A DNA stretch of 64,000 nt from Raineyella antarctica. Its GTDB lineage: Bacteria > Actinomycetota > Actinomycetes > Propionibacteriales > Propionibacteriaceae. The stretch spans positions 186,001 through 250,000 of the forward strand of contig NZ_FMYF01000002.1 of the NCBI RefSeq assembly GCF_900092135.1. Reading direction: 5' to 3'. This document shows, piece by piece, positions 29,333 through 38,310 of this stretch (positions within the stretch are counted from its first letter, which is position 1; every line of letters starts with the position of its first letter). The notes beneath the pieces are model-generated. The model was given only the letters and a program-made list of their open reading frames with translations, searched no databases and had not been told where the DNA came from. The translations under genes and the position numbers were made by a program.

Positions 29333-30490
29333 ATGGAACCCGTGGGCAAGCTGGCTGGTCCCGGGCACCGACTTCCACCCGCCGCCGCGGGCACGGCCGA
29401 GCGGGCCCGCTGGTGGCACCACGTCGGCGACGGTCGACTGCAGTGCGACGTCTGCCCCCACCAGTGCCAACTGGCCGACGGCGAGGCCGGCAAGTGCTTC
29501 GTCCGGGTCCGGCAGGGCGAGCGGATCGTCCTCACCACGTACGGGCTGGCGTCCGGCTTCTGCCTGGACCCGATCGAGAAGAAGCCGCTCTACCACTTCC
29601 ATCCGGGGACCGCGGTGCTCTCCCTGGGCACCGCCGGCTGCAACCTGTCCTGCCGGCCGTGCCGGACCTGGGACGAGGCGGTGGCCAAGCGGGTGCACCG
29701 GATGGCCGAGGAGGCCTCGCCCCGCGCGATCGCCGCGGCCGCGCACCAGTGGCAGGCCACCAGCGTCGCCTTCACCTACAACGACCCCGCGATCTACCCC
29801 GAGTACGCGATCGACATCGCCCGGGCCTGCCACGTACAGGACGTCCGGACCGTCGCGGTCACGTCCGGCTTCATGATGCCCGCGGTGCGCCGGGAGTTGT
29901 TCGGGGTGATGGATGCCGCCAACATCGACCTCAAGGGGTTCGACGAGGAGTTCTACCAGTCCTTCATCGGCGGCAGCCTGCGCCCGGTGCTGGACACGCT
30001 CATCTACGTACGCCACCGCACCTCGACCTGGCTGGAGATCACCAACCTGTTGGTGCCCGGCCACAACGACGCCCCGGACCGGCTGCGCGCGATGTGCACC
30101 TGGATCCACGACGAGCTCGGACCCGACGTGCCGCTGCACTTCAGCGCCTACCGGCCCGATCCGCGGATGCCGGAGACCGGGCTGGCCGCCTCCGGGCTGG
30201 CCGGCGTGCCGCCCACCCCACCGGAGGCGCTGCTGCGTGCGGTCGACATCGCGCGGGAGGTGGGCCTGCGCTACGTGTACTCCGGCGGTGCCGGCACGCC
30301 CGCGACCGGGACGACGTACTGCCACGGCTGCGGCGCCGCGCTGATCGAGCGCGAGGGCCACACCGTGCAGCGCTACCGGATCACGTCCCAGGGGCGCTGT
30401 CCGGAGTGCCGGGCCGTGCTGCCGGGCGCGTTCGACGACCGGCCGGGCGACTTCGGGGCCCGGCGGATCCCGATCCGGCTCGGGAACTGA
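29333..30490 (+). CDS. AmrS-like radical SAM enzyme with altered cluster loop
   Basis: A 385-residue protein of the PFL-activase-like family in AmmeMemoRadiSam systems; start ATG 29333 after GGGAGG. N-terminal CDVCPHQCQLADGEAGKC and C-terminal zinc ribbon CHGCGAALIEREGH...CPECRAVLPGAFD are family features. The cluster-binding C-x3-C-x2-C is present as CNLSCRPC, but it is followed by RTW where nearly all relatives have QNW/QNY. VAFTYNDPAIYPEYAIDIARA and NIDLKGFDEEFYQSF are the other conserved blocks. No AmmeMemo (AMMECR1/Memo) partner genes are in the window. The substrate is unknown. Confidence 0.85.
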   Translation: MEPVGKLAGPGHRLPPAAAGTAERARWWHHVGDGRLQCDVCPHQCQLADGEAGKCFVRVRQGERIVLTTYGLASGFCLDPIEKKPLYHFHPGTAVLSLGTAGCNLSCRPCRTWDEAVAKRVHRMAEEASPRAIAAAAHQWQATSVAFTYNDPAIYPEYAIDIARACHVQDVRTVAVTSGFMMPAVRRELFGVMDAANIDLKGFDEEFYQSFIGGSLRPVLDTLIYVRHRTSTWLEITNLLVPGHNDAPDRLRAMCTWIHDELGPDVPLHFSAYRPDPRMPETGLAASGLAGVPPTPPEALLRAVDIAREVGLRYVYSGGAGTPATGTTYCHGCGAALIEREGHTVQRYRITSQGRCPECRAVLPGAFDDRPGDFGARRIPIRLGN

Positions 30491-30580
30491 TCGGCTTCCG
30501 CGGGGCGGGAGCGGGTGCGGGACCAGGACCCAAGGACCGGAGCGGGTGCGGGTATCGCCGTCATCGACGCCCGCGTGCTC

Positions 30581-30654
30581 ACTTCTTGATCGCCCGTCGT
30601 GTCGGCGTCCCCACTTCTTGATCCTCCACTGTCTCGGGTGGACGATCAAGAAGT
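30581..30654. repeat. Dispersed TTCTTGATC palindrome, copy 1
   Basis: ACTTCTTGATC (30613-30623) pairs with GATCAAGAAGT (30644-30654) and the inner TCCAC with GTGGA, leaving an 8-nt loop. A half copy ACTTCTTGATC lies just upstream at 30581. It sits between convergent genes and could end transcription in both directions. Related copies occur at 34801-34850 and 46346-46396. Confidence 0.8.
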
Positions 30655-30664
30655 AGAAGCGGGC

Positions 30665-31786
30665 TCAGTGGGCTGAGTGGGCGCCTGGGGTGTCAGGTGT
30701 GCTGATGGCCGGGAGACCCTGGACGCCCACGTTGCTCGGGATGATCACGACCGGATCCGGCGCGGTCCGCTTGGCCAGCAGTTCGCGGAGCTCCGGCTCG
30801 CCGATCACGGCGATCCGCTGGCCCTGGCCGAGCTTCTCGACCACGCACCGCTCCTTGGTGGTGGCGCCGGTCAGCGGCGGTCGCCGGGCGTCACGGCCGG
30901 CCCCGATGACCAGGAGCGTCAGGGCACGCGTGGCGGACTTCACGTTGCGGCCGCCCGCGCGTTCGATCCGGGCCATCGCCTCCTCGCGCTCGGCGAACTC
31001 GAACTGGCCGGTGATCAGCACCACCTCACCGCGCAGCGACGTCGGGACCGGGACGGTCGGGTCGGCGAGCGAGGGGCCCGAGGTCGGCCGGTGCACCTCG
31101 CGCCGGTACCCCCTGTCCCGGCTGGGCATGGCCGGCCGGTCGCCGCCGGTTTGGGGGCCGGGGCCCACCCCGGCGCCGACTCCTGCGCCAGTGCCCACGC
31201 CAGTGCCCACGCCCGCGCCGGTGCCCGGCAGTCCCGGCCGCGGACCGGAGGGCCACAGTTCGTGCAGGGCGTGCAGGCCCTGCAGCCGCGCGACCTCCAG
31301 CACGATCCGGGCGGCGGTGAGGGCGTCCTCGCCGGCGTCATGGTGCGCGAAGGGCGGCAGCCGCAGGGCCTGGGCAACCGTCGACAGCTTGTGGTTGGGG
31401 GAGTCGACCGTACGTCGCGCCAGCTCCAGCGAGCAGCAGAACGCGGCCGTACGGGACCCGATCCCGGTGACCCCGTTGGCCGCCGCCCAGACGCCCTGGT
31501 CGAAGGTGGCGTTGTGTGCCACCGCGATCCGGTCCCGGGTCAGCGTGCTGAGGCGGCGCTCGGTCTCCGGCCACCCGATGCCGCGGGCACGGCAGTCGGC
31601 CGCGGTGATGCCATGGATCTGGATGTTGCGCGGTTCGAAGCGGGTGGCCGGCCCCGGCGGACGGATCAGCCACGAGTCCCGGTGGGTCAGGCGGCCGTTC
31701 TCCACCACCGCGACCCCGACCGCGCAGGCCGAAGTGCGCGCCCCGTTCGCCGTCTCGAAATCGATCGCCACGAAATCCAATGCCAT
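30665..31786 (-). CDS. DEDDh 3'-5' exonuclease with C-terminal BRCT domain
   Basis: A 373-residue protein; start ATG 31786 follows AGGAGG (an upstream in-frame extension to 31864 lacks one). The exonuclease domain (residues 1-165) shows FVAIDFETAN (first Asp-Glu), IAVAHNATFDQGVW (Asp) and FAHHDAGEDALTAARI (His and last Asp), as in DnaQ-like proteins. A Gly/Val/Thr/Pro linker made of GTGAGVG-type repeats (about residues 185-210) leads to a BRCT domain (LRGEVVLITGQFEFAEREEAMARIERAGGRNVKSATRALTLLVIG). This pairing is common in actinobacteria and suggests a DNA repair nuclease. Confidence 0.88.
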   Translation of the reverse strand: MALDFVAIDFETANGARTSACAVGVAVVENGRLTHRDSWLIRPPGPATRFEPRNIQIHGITAADCRARGIGWPETERRLSTLTRDRIAVAHNATFDQGVWAAANGVTGIGSRTAAFCCSLELARRTVDSPNHKLSTVAQALRLPPFAHHDAGEDALTAARIVLEVARLQGLHALHELWPSGPRPGLPGTGAGVGTGVGTGAGVGAGVGPGPQTGGDRPAMPSRDRGYRREVHRPTSGPSLADPTVPVPTSLRGEVVLITGQFEFAEREEAMARIERAGGRNVKSATRALTLLVIGAGRDARRPPLTGATTKERCVVEKLGQGQRIAVIGEPELRELLAKRTAPDPVVIIPSNVGVQGLPAISTPDTPGAHSAH

Positions 31787-31894
31787 GTCGAAGCCTCCTG
31801 GTGGGGCGACGACCGACCCATCCCGACGGATCGTAGCCAGCAGCGCTGACATCAAGACCCGCATGGACGGCGAGTGCGGGCGGAGTCACATCCG

Positions 31895-32018
31895 GTACCG
31901 CGCCCGTACGGGGAGCGCTGTTGGATCAGCGGGTGACCGCGCCCGTACGGATGCTTGTTTGGATCAGCCGGTGACCGCACCCGTACGTGGAGGCTTGTTG
32001 GGTCAGCCGGTGACCGCG
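31895..32018. repeat. 38-39 bp tandem repeats derived from the ilvD 3' end
   Basis: Units beginning GTGACCGCGCCCGTACGG recur at about 31895, 31933, 31971 and 32010. The last unit is the end of ilvD itself (complement of ...GCGGTCACCGGCTGA). The copies therefore repeat the last three codons and the stop codon outward into the intergenic space. Confidence 0.85.
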
Positions 32019-33691
32019 CCCTCCGAGGCCGAGTGCACCAGTTGGACGTACTTGGCCAGCACCCCGCGGGTGTAGCGGTGCGGCAGCGGCTGCCAGCCCT
32101 CGCGCCGGGCGGCCAGCTCCTCGGGATCGACCAGCAGGTCGAGCGTACGACCCTTGATGTCGACCCGGATCCGGTCACCGTTGCGGACGAACGCGACCGG
32201 ACCGCCGTCGACGGCCTCGGGCGCCAGGTGACCGATGCATAGGCCGGTGGTGCCTCCGGAGAAGCGCCCGTCGGTGAGCAGCAGCACGTCCTTGCCCAGG
32301 CCCGCGCCCTTGATCGCGCCCGTGATCGCCAGCATCTCGCGCATGCCGGGGCCGCCCTTGGGCCCCTCGTACCGGATCACCAGCACGTCGCCGGCCTGGA
32401 TCTCGCCGCGGTCCAGGGCGTCCATCGCCTCCTGCTCGCGCTGGAAGACCCGGGCGGGGCCCTCGAACACGTCCGCGTCGAACCCCGCCGACTTCACCAC
32501 CGCGCCCTCGGGCGCCAGCGAGCCGTGCAGGACGGTGATCCCGCCGGTCGGGTGCAGCGGGTTGTCCATGCTGCGGATCACCTTGCCGTCCAGCGGCTTG
32601 GGGCCGATCTGCTCCAGGTTCTCGGCGAGCGTACGACCCGTCACCGTCAGCGCGTCGCCGTCCAGCAGGCCGGCGTCCAGCAGCGCCTTCATGATCACGG
32701 GGATGCCGCCGTGGAAGTCCATGTCGGCCATCACGTGCTTGCCGAACGGCTTCATGTCCGCCAGGTGCGGCACCTTGTCGCCGATCCGGTTGAACTCGCC
32801 CAACTCCAGGTCGACGTCGGCCTCGTGCGCGATGGCCAGCAGGTGCAGCACGGCGTTGGTGGAGCCGCCGAGGGCCATCAGCAGGGTGATCGCGTTCTCG
32901 AACGCCGGCTTGGTCAGCACCTGACGGGCGGTGATGCCCTGACGCAGCAGTTCGACCACCGCCTCCCCTGAGCTGTGCGCGAAGCTGTCGCGGCGCCGGT
33001 CGGCGGAGGGCGGGGAGGCCGAGCCGGGCAGGCTCATCCCGAGCGCCTCGGCGATCGAGGCCATTGTGTTCGCGGTGTACATGCCGCCGCAGGCGCCCTC
33101 GCCCGGGCAGATCGCGCGTTCGATCGCGTCCAGGTCCTGCCGGCTCATCAGCCCGGCCAGGCAGGCGCCCGCCGCCTCGAACCCGTCGATCAGGGTTACC
33201 TCGTGCTCGGTGCCGTCGCTCAGCAGCGCCTTGCCCGGCGCGATCGTCCCCGCGTACAGGAACACCGAGGCAAGGTCGAGCCGGGCCGCGGCCATCAGCA
33301 TGCCGGGCAGCGACTTGTCGCAGCCGGCCAGCAGCACCGAACCGTCGAGACGCTCGGCGGACATCACCGTCTCGACCGAGTCGGCGATCACCTCGCGGGA
33401 GACCAGCGAGAAGTGCATGCCCTCGTGGCCCATCGAGATGCCGTCGGAGACCGAGATGGTGCCGAACTCCAGCGGGTAGCCGCCGCCGGCGTGGACGCCC
33501 TCCTTCGCGGCCTGCGCAAGGCGGTCCAGGGACAGGTTGCAGGGGGTGATCTCGTTCCAGGAACTGGCGATGCCGATCTGCGGCTTGTCCCAGTCCTCGT
33601 CGCCCATCCCCACCGCGCGGAGCATGCCGCGGCTGGCGGTGGCGTGGATGCCGTCGGTGACGGCTCGACTGCGCGGCTTGATGTCGGTCAT
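32003..33691 (-). CDS. ilvD: Dihydroxy-acid dehydratase
   Basis: A 562-residue enzyme of branched-chain amino acid synthesis that dehydrates 2,3-dihydroxy-3-methylvalerate and -isovalerate to the 2-keto acids. Seen: [38 protein letters not shown] (cluster-binding Cys), [18 protein letters not shown] (cluster-binding Cys), [20 protein letters not shown], and the C-terminal [23 protein letters not shown]. Three Cys positions fit a 2Fe-2S or 4Fe-4S cluster. Start ATG 33691 with GAGGAC upstream. Length is normal. It is a stand-alone gene here; no other ilv gene is in the window. Confidence 0.96.
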   Translation of the reverse strand: MTDIKPRSRAVTDGIHATASRGMLRAVGMGDEDWDKPQIGIASSWNEITPCNLSLDRLAQAAKEGVHAGGGYPLEFGTISVSDGISMGHEGMHFSLVSREVIADSVETVMSAERLDGSVLLAGCDKSLPGMLMAAARLDLASVFLYAGTIAPGKALLSDGTEHEVTLIDGFEAAGACLAGLMSRQDLDAIERAICPGEGACGGMYTANTMASIAEALGMSLPGSASPPSADRRRDSFAHSSGEAVVELLRQGITARQVLTKPAFENAITLLMALGGSTNAVLHLLAIAHEADVDLELGEFNRIGDKVPHLADMKPFGKHVMADMDFHGGIPVIMKALLDAGLLDGDALTVTGRTLAENLEQIGPKPLDGKVIRSMDNPLHPTGGITVLHGSLAPEGAVVKSAGFDADVFEGPARVFQREQEAMDALDRGEIQAGDVLVIRYEGPKGGPGMREMLAITGAIKGAGLGKDVLLLTDGRFSGGTTGLCIGHLAPEAVDGGPVAFVRNGDRIRVDIKGRTLDLLVDPEELAARREGWQPLPHRYTRGVLAKYVQLVHSASEGAVTG

Positions 33692-33857
33692 CGTTGTCCT
33701 CGATCCGTGGCCGGGTGGCTTGAATCACCCTAGACCGGGGGCGCGGCGGGCGCGAGGGGGAATTGGGGGTGGTGTGGGCGGGAGTGGGGGTGTGTGGGTG
33801 GGGCGTGTTGGCGGAGCGATGCGCAGGCGTAGGGGCGGCCTCCGCGGCGGTGGCCCC

Positions 33858-33905
33858 TTGGGTACGCCGAATCTACTGATAGACCAGCAGATTCGGCGTA
33901 CCCAA
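33858..33905. terminator. 17-bp perfect hairpin in the ilvD-lipoprotein gap
   Basis: TTGGGTACGCCGAATCT (33858-33874) and AGATTCGGCGTACCCAA (33889-33905) pair perfectly around a 14-nt loop that can pair further (CTG/CAG). The gap from 33692 to 34031 is 340 bp and shows no gene; the G-rich run at 33760-33840 is low-complexity. The hairpin lies between divergent genes, where a terminator is not needed, so a regulator site or small palindromic element is equally possible. Confidence 0.6.
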
Positions 33906-34031
33906 GCGGCTACTTGGCCAGGACGGCGCACGTGAGTACCGAACCGATGGCGCAACCTGACAGGACACCGCCAGCGGGCGGACAATTGTTGGGTTCTTCA
34001 GGATCGGGGCAGGATCGGAGAGGGGCCCAGG

Positions 34032-34652
34032 ATGCGTCTAATGGTGCGGGCCAAGGGATTCGCCGGCGTAAGGGCTGCCGGAGCGGTGCTGGCCGGACTG
34101 TTGCTGCTGGCCGGGTGCACGCCGCCGGACGGGAACGGACCCCAGCCCACGAACGGGCCCGGGGCCGGACCTGAGCGCAGTCAGTCCTCCACCGCGACGA
34201 AGACGGTGCTGGTGTACTTCGACAACCAGGTGCTTAACCCGAACGCGGCCGACTGCTCCAAGGTGTACGCCGTGCCGCGGACCGTTCCGGCCTCCGCCGA
34301 CATGCTGACCGCGAGCATGCAGCAGTTGCTCGCAGGCCCAACGGCGGCTGAGTCCGCGCAGGGCTATCGGTCGTGGTTCTCGTCGGCGACCGCGAACGCG
34401 CTGGTCAGCGCCAAGGTCAGCGGTGGCACCTCGTACGTGAACCTCACCGACATCCGTACGGTGATCCCCAACGCCAGCACCTCGTGCGGCAGCCAGGCGC
34501 TGCTGGCACAGCTCGGCACGACCGCCCAGCAGGCGGGCATGACGCCGCAGGTGCGGTACGCGATCGAGGGGCAGCCGAAGGCATTCTGGGAGTGGCTGCA
34601 GATGGGCTGTGACGCGTCCAACGACAATTGCGACGCGGCACCGTTCAACTGA
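34032..34652 (+). CDS. GerMN-domain lipoprotein
   Basis: A 206-residue secreted lipoprotein. The signal peptide ends in the lipobox LLLLAGC (Cys at about residue 29), followed by a Pro/Gly/Asn-rich tether. The GerMN domain is recognised from TVLVYFDNQVLNPNAADCSKVYAVPRTVP, MLTASMQQLLAGPTAAESAQGYRSWFS, VSGGTSYVNLTDIRTVIPNASTSCGSQALLAQLGTTAQQ and VRYAIEGQPKAFWEWLQ. In actinobacteria such proteins are cell-envelope lipoproteins (LpqB- and GerM-related) with no known catalysis. Four Cys in the mature domain may form disulfides. Confidence 0.82.
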   Translation: MRLMVRAKGFAGVRAAGAVLAGLLLLAGCTPPDGNGPQPTNGPGAGPERSQSSTATKTVLVYFDNQVLNPNAADCSKVYAVPRTVPASADMLTASMQQLLAGPTAAESAQGYRSWFSSATANALVSAKVSGGTSYVNLTDIRTVIPNASTSCGSQALLAQLGTTAQQAGMTPQVRYAIEGQPKAFWEWLQMGCDASNDNCDAAPFN

Positions 34653-34662
34653 CCGAACGCTC

Positions 34663-34720
34663 GAGGTGAACGGGGGCGAGGTGAACGGTGGGCGAGGTGA
34701 ACGGTGGGCGAGGTGACGAG
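34663..34720. repeat. 16-bp tandem repeat after the lipoprotein gene
   Basis: The unit GAGGTGAACGGTGGGC occurs about three and a half times (34663-34720), first copy imperfect. The whole gap 34653-34981 holds this array, a dispersed palindrome and a strong hairpin, and no gene. Confidence 0.75.
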
Positions 34721-34800
34721 TAGTGGCCTGCTCACCGGCAGGTTCTTGATTACCCGTGCTGGTGGCGCTGTCGGTTCTTGATTCCCCGTCTTTGTGGCGT

Positions 34801-34850
34801 TCCCAGTTCTTGATCCTCCGTTGTCTCGGACGGACGATCAAGAACTGGGA
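34801..34850. repeat. Dispersed TTCTTGATC palindrome, copy 2
   Basis: TCCCAGTTCTTGATC (34801-34815) pairs with GATCAAGAACTGGGA (34836-34850) over 15 bp, then TCCG with CGGA. The C-C mismatch and the GTCTCGG loop core are the same as in copy 1. Two half copies (GTTCTTGATT) precede it at 34742 and 34774. Confidence 0.85.
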
Positions 34851-34917
34851 AGAGGGTTCGGGTCCGGGGAGAGCGATCTGGAGGGGCCTGAAGAGTGCGG
34901 CAACGCTGTCTGGGCGG

Positions 34918-34960
34918 CACTGGGTCCCGGCTTCCATGATCAGGAAGCCGGGACCCAGTG
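34918..34960. terminator. 18-bp perfect hairpin between convergent genes
   Basis: CACTGGGTCCCGGCTTCC (34918-34935) and its exact complement (34943-34960) enclose a 7-nt loop. It lies 22 bp beyond the otnC stop and between convergent genes, so it very likely terminates the otn operon, although it has no U-tract. Confidence 0.7.
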
Positions 34961-34981
34961 ACTGACGGGGAGTCGGCGTGA

Positions 34982-35599
34982 TCAGAGCAGTTCGGCGATC
35001 TGCTCCTCGGTCAGCTGGCGGACCGGCCGGTCGGCCAGCATGAGGGCGAGCTGCGCCGAGACCTCCAGTTCCTCGGCGGCGTTGACCGCGGCCTCGAGCG
35101 AGGAACCGGCGACCACGCTGCCGTGGTTGCTGAGGATCATCGCGCTGGCACCGCGCCCCGCCTCGGTGATGCTCGATTCGATCTCCGGGCTGCCCGGGCG
35201 GTAGTAGGGGATCGTCGGGACGTCCCGGCCCAGCCTCATGACGAAGTAGGGCGTGAGCGGCGGGATGAGCGGGCCCGGCCCGGGCTGCAGGCAGCTGAGC
35301 GCCGTGACGTGCAGGGAGTGCAGGTGCACGACCGCCTGGGCATCCGGGCGGGCCTCGTACAGCGCCCGGTGCATCACCACCTCCTTCGTGGGCCGGTCGC
35401 CGCCGACGTGGTTCCACTGGTGGTCGAGCAGCGAGAGCCGATCGGCCCGCAGCCGGCCCAGCGACGAGTTGGTGGGCGTCATCAGGAAGCCCTCCGGCAC
35501 CCGTACGCTGATGTTCCCGGCGCTGCCGACGGAGAACCCGCGCTGGAACAGGCTGGCGCCCAACTCGACGATCTGCTGGCGCTGCTCGCTCTGGCTCAT
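34982..35599 (-). CDS. otnC: 3-oxo-tetronate 4-phosphate decarboxylase (class II aldolase family)
   Basis: A 205-residue class II aldolase/adducin-fold enzyme, proposed to decarboxylate 3-oxo-tetronate 4-phosphate to dihydroxyacetone phosphate. Seen: GSAGNISVRVPEGFLMTPTNSSLG (phosphate-binding loop), PTKEVVMHRALYEARPDAQAVVHLHSLHVTALSC (catalytic Glu and the H-x-H zinc ligands) and AMILSNHGSVVAGSSLEAAVNAAEELE (third zinc His). The function is assigned mainly from its place as last gene in a run with otnK, otnI and denD; fold alone would also fit a fuculose- or ribulose-phosphate aldolase. Start ATG 35599. Confidence 0.85.
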   Translation of the reverse strand: MSQSEQRQQIVELGASLFQRGFSVGSAGNISVRVPEGFLMTPTNSSLGRLRADRLSLLDHQWNHVGGDRPTKEVVMHRALYEARPDAQAVVHLHSLHVTALSCLQPGPGPLIPPLTPYFVMRLGRDVPTIPYYRPGSPEIESSITEAGRGASAMILSNHGSVVAGSSLEAAVNAAEELEVSAQLALMLADRPVRQLTEEQIAELL

Positions 35600-35651
35600 G
35601 TCCGCTCCTGGGTCGTTTCGGGTTGATGGCGGGGATCGGGTGCGGGAGGCA

Positions 35652-37166
35652 TCAGACGAAGATGTCGGCGACCAGGATGGTGACCAGTGCGGTTGCCCAG
35701 GCGACAGTGGTCGGCACCGACCAGGTCAGGATCTGGTGCTTGACCGTCTTGACTCCGAGCATGCGGTTCACGACCCAGAACAGGCTGTCGTTGAAGTAGC
35801 TGAAGACCATGGCTCCCAACGCCGCGGCCTGGGCCGCCAGCACCATGTTGACGCCGGGGATCTGCGCCATGATGGGCGCCGACAGCGAGGCAGCGGTGAT
35901 GATGGCCACGGTGCCGCTGCCCTGGACCAGCCGGACCATGGTGGCGATCAGGAACGGGATGAGGATCGCCGGCAGCGGCAGTCCCGCGACCCACTGGCCA
36001 ATTGCCTGGCCGACGCCGCTGTCGCGGAGTACGGCTCCGAGCGCGCCACCCGCACCGGTGACCAGCAGGATGATGCCGGCGCTGTCGATGCCCTTCTCCA
36101 TCTCGGCCAGCGCGTCGCGGCGGCTCAGGTGACGGGCGACGCCGTAGATGGCGAGCAGCAGGCCGATGCCGAGCGCGATGACCGGGTTGCCGATGAACGA
36201 GGCCGTGTCCACGAGGAGCTGGGGCACCGAGTTGCTGGCCGCGAGGGCGGCGATGCCGGTGTTGAGGAAGATGAGCAGGATCGGCGCGACGATCGGCAGC
36301 ATGGAGAGGGACAGCGAGGGCAACTGGGCCTCGCGTTCCTTGGCCTGGGCGGCGAACTGCGCGAAGGCTTCCTTGGGCTCCAGTGCCTCGTCGATGTCGT
36401 CCTCGACAATGGTGGCGGTGCCTCGGCCCGAGACGCTGGCGTTCTGGACGCCGTGCCCCTCGGCGTGGGTGCTGACCTGCGTGAAGGCGTCCTCGACCAC
36501 CAGCGACTCACCGGTGTCGCGCTTGATCATGGCCTCGATCCGCGGGCCCATGACCCGCGCGTAGATCGTGACGGTGACCAGCGCGGGGAGGGTGAGGATC
36601 AGGCCCCAGAGGATCATGTCGCCGATGCTGACGCCGAAGATTCCGGCGGCGCCCAGCGGGCCCGGGGTCGGGGGGACGGCATGGTGGGTGAGCACGAGGC
36701 CGCCGGCGAGCGCGATGCCAAGGGTGAGTACCGAACGCTTGGAGGTGCGGCTCAGCGACTTCACCAGCGGGTTGAGGATGACGAAGGCGCTGTCGACGAA
36801 GATCGGGATGGAGATGATGTAGCCCGCGACCGCGAGCGCCCATTCCTCCCGCTTCGTGCCGAGCCAGCGGACCAAGGTGATGGCGAGCTTCTCGGCGGCG
36901 CCGGATACCTCCAGCAGTCGTCCCATCATCACGCCGAAGCCGACGACGAGGCCGATCGTGGCCAGGGTCGAGCCGAAGCCCGTGGTGATGGACTTGATGG
37001 CGTCGGCCGGCGCCATACCGGCGGAGAGGGCCGCGATGGACGCGGCGGCGATAAGGGCGATGAGCGCATGCACCTTTGTGCGCATGACGAGGAACACCAG
37101 CACTGCGATCGCGATGACCAGGCCGACGATGGCCGTGGGGCCGATCGCGGTGGCTGCTTCTTTCAT
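35652..37166 (-). CDS. GntP-family sugar-acid:H+ symporter
   Basis: A 504-residue membrane transporter with about 12-14 hydrophobic segments. The family motifs are visible in FGVMMGRLLEVSGAAEKLA, ILNPLVKSLSR, HHAVPPTPGPLGAAGIFGVSIGDMILWGLI and RLVQGSGTVAIITAASLSAPI. GntP proteins take up gluconate-like acids with protons; here the neighbours suggest erythronate or threonate as substrate. A central hydrophilic loop (about residues 225-275) is longer than in E. coli GntP. It lies between denD and otnC in the same operon. Confidence 0.9.
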   Translation of the reverse strand: MKEAATAIGPTAIVGLVIAIAVLVFLVMRTKVHALIALIAAASIAALSAGMAPADAIKSITTGFGSTLATIGLVVGFGVMMGRLLEVSGAAEKLAITLVRWLGTKREEWALAVAGYIISIPIFVDSAFVILNPLVKSLSRTSKRSVLTLGIALAGGLVLTHHAVPPTPGPLGAAGIFGVSIGDMILWGLILTLPALVTVTIYARVMGPRIEAMIKRDTGESLVVEDAFTQVSTHAEGHGVQNASVSGRGTATIVEDDIDEALEPKEAFAQFAAQAKEREAQLPSLSLSMLPIVAPILLIFLNTGIAALAASNSVPQLLVDTASFIGNPVIALGIGLLLAIYGVARHLSRRDALAEMEKGIDSAGIILLVTGAGGALGAVLRDSGVGQAIGQWVAGLPLPAILIPFLIATMVRLVQGSGTVAIITAASLSAPIMAQIPGVNMVLAAQAAALGAMVFSYFNDSLFWVVNRMLGVKTVKHQILTWSVPTTVAWATALVTILVADIFV

Positions 37167-37344
37167 GGGGATGTCCGCTTTCTGGGAGCAGGAATCAGGG
37201 GTCGAGGAGGGGGTCCCGGGCAGGGGTCGATGAAGGAGCCCGGGGCCGAAGGGTCGGGTGAGGGGTTCCCTCGAGCGATGACCGGAGGGTCAGCGCCCTG
37301 GATCAGCGCCCTGGGACAGCGCCTGAGGGAGAAGAACTCGGGGT

Positions 37345-38310
37345 TCAGTGCGCCGGCACGAATTCGTCGCGGTACTGCGCGACGACCTCGTCGAACGACT
37401 CGTCACGGGCGAAGCCGAGGGCGAGCGGGCGCTCGACGTCGAAGTCGCCGGGCCAGGAGCAGACGATGTCCATCACCCGCTGGTCGGGCTCGTCGGTGAC
37501 CAGGGCGCGGGCCTCGGTGCCGCCGACCCGCTCGAGGCTGTCGAGCATCTGCCCGACGGTGACCGAGATGCCGGGCAGGTTCAGGGTGCGCCACTGGCCC
37601 AGTTCGGCGCCGTCGACCTCGAGCGCGTGCACCAGGTTGCGTACGGCAGTGTCCGGGGAGGATAGCCACATCCGGGTGTCCTGCGGGACCGGGCAGGACG
37701 AGGCGACGCCGTTCAGCGGCTCGCGCAGGATGCCGCTGGCGAAGGACGAGGCGGCCGAGTTCGGCCTGCCCGGACGTACGGAGATGGTCGGCAGCCGGAG
37801 CACCCGCCCGTCGACGAAACCCTTGCGGGAGTACTCGTTGACCAGCAGTTCGCCGATCGCCTTGAACGCGCCGTACGTCGACTCGGGCTGGGTCGCGAGG
37901 TTCTCGGGCACCCGCGCGGGCATCGGTCCGCCGAAGACCGCCAGCGAGCTGGTGAAGAGGAAGCGCGGGCGGGTTCCGGTCGTGCGGGCGGCCTCGAGGA
38001 GCGCGCGGGTGCCGTCGACGTTGACCCGCATGGCGAGGTCGAAGTCGTCCTCCGATCCGCCGCTGAGCACGGCGGCCAGGTGGTAGACGGCGACCGTGTC
38101 GGGGGTGATCACCGAGGCGATCAGGGCGGGGTCGGCGATGTCGCCGACCACGGAGGTCACGTGGGGGTCGTCCACGGGGGACTCGACGAGGTCGAACGAG
38201 ACGATCCGGTCGAAGGCGATCGGCGGCGTGCCCTGGTCCTTGCGCTCGAGGAGGAGTCGGATCACGCGGCTTCCGAGGAAGCCGGCGCCGCCGGTGACGA
38301 CGATGTTCAT
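37345..38310 (-). CDS. denD: D-erythronate dehydrogenase (extended SDR)
   Basis: A 321-residue short-chain dehydrogenase/reductase. NAD-binding motif VTGGAGFLGSRVIRLLL at residues 5-21; catalytic Ser in LFTSSLAVFGG, Y-x3-K as TYGAFKAIGELLV. It carries the DenD-type LPTISVRPGRPNSAASSFASGILREPLNG segment. It is predicted to oxidise D-erythronate to 2-oxo-tetronate with NAD+, the first step of the pathway completed by OtnI, OtnK and OtnC nearby. The stop of the deoR gene overlaps its start (38307/38310). Threonate specificity cannot be excluded. Confidence 0.88.
   Translation of the reverse strand: MNIVVTGGAGFLGSRVIRLLLERKDQGTPPIAFDRIVSFDLVESPVDDPHVTSVVGDIADPALIASVITPDTVAVYHLAAVLSGGSEDDFDLAMRVNVDGTRALLEAARTTGTRPRFLFTSSLAVFGGPMPARVPENLATQPESTYGAFKAIGELLVNEYSRKGFVDGRVLRLPTISVRPGRPNSAASSFASGILREPLNGVASSCPVPQDTRMWLSSPDTAVRNLVHALEVDGAELGQWRTLNLPGISVTVGQMLDSLERVGGTEARALVTDEPDQRVMDIVCSWPGDFDVERPLALGFARDESFDEVVAQYRDEFVPAH

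Noticed and set aside
34982..35599. L-fuculose or L-ribulose phosphate aldolase
   Set aside because: The fold would allow it, but the operon lacks fucose or arabinose genes and contains otnK, otnI and denD.
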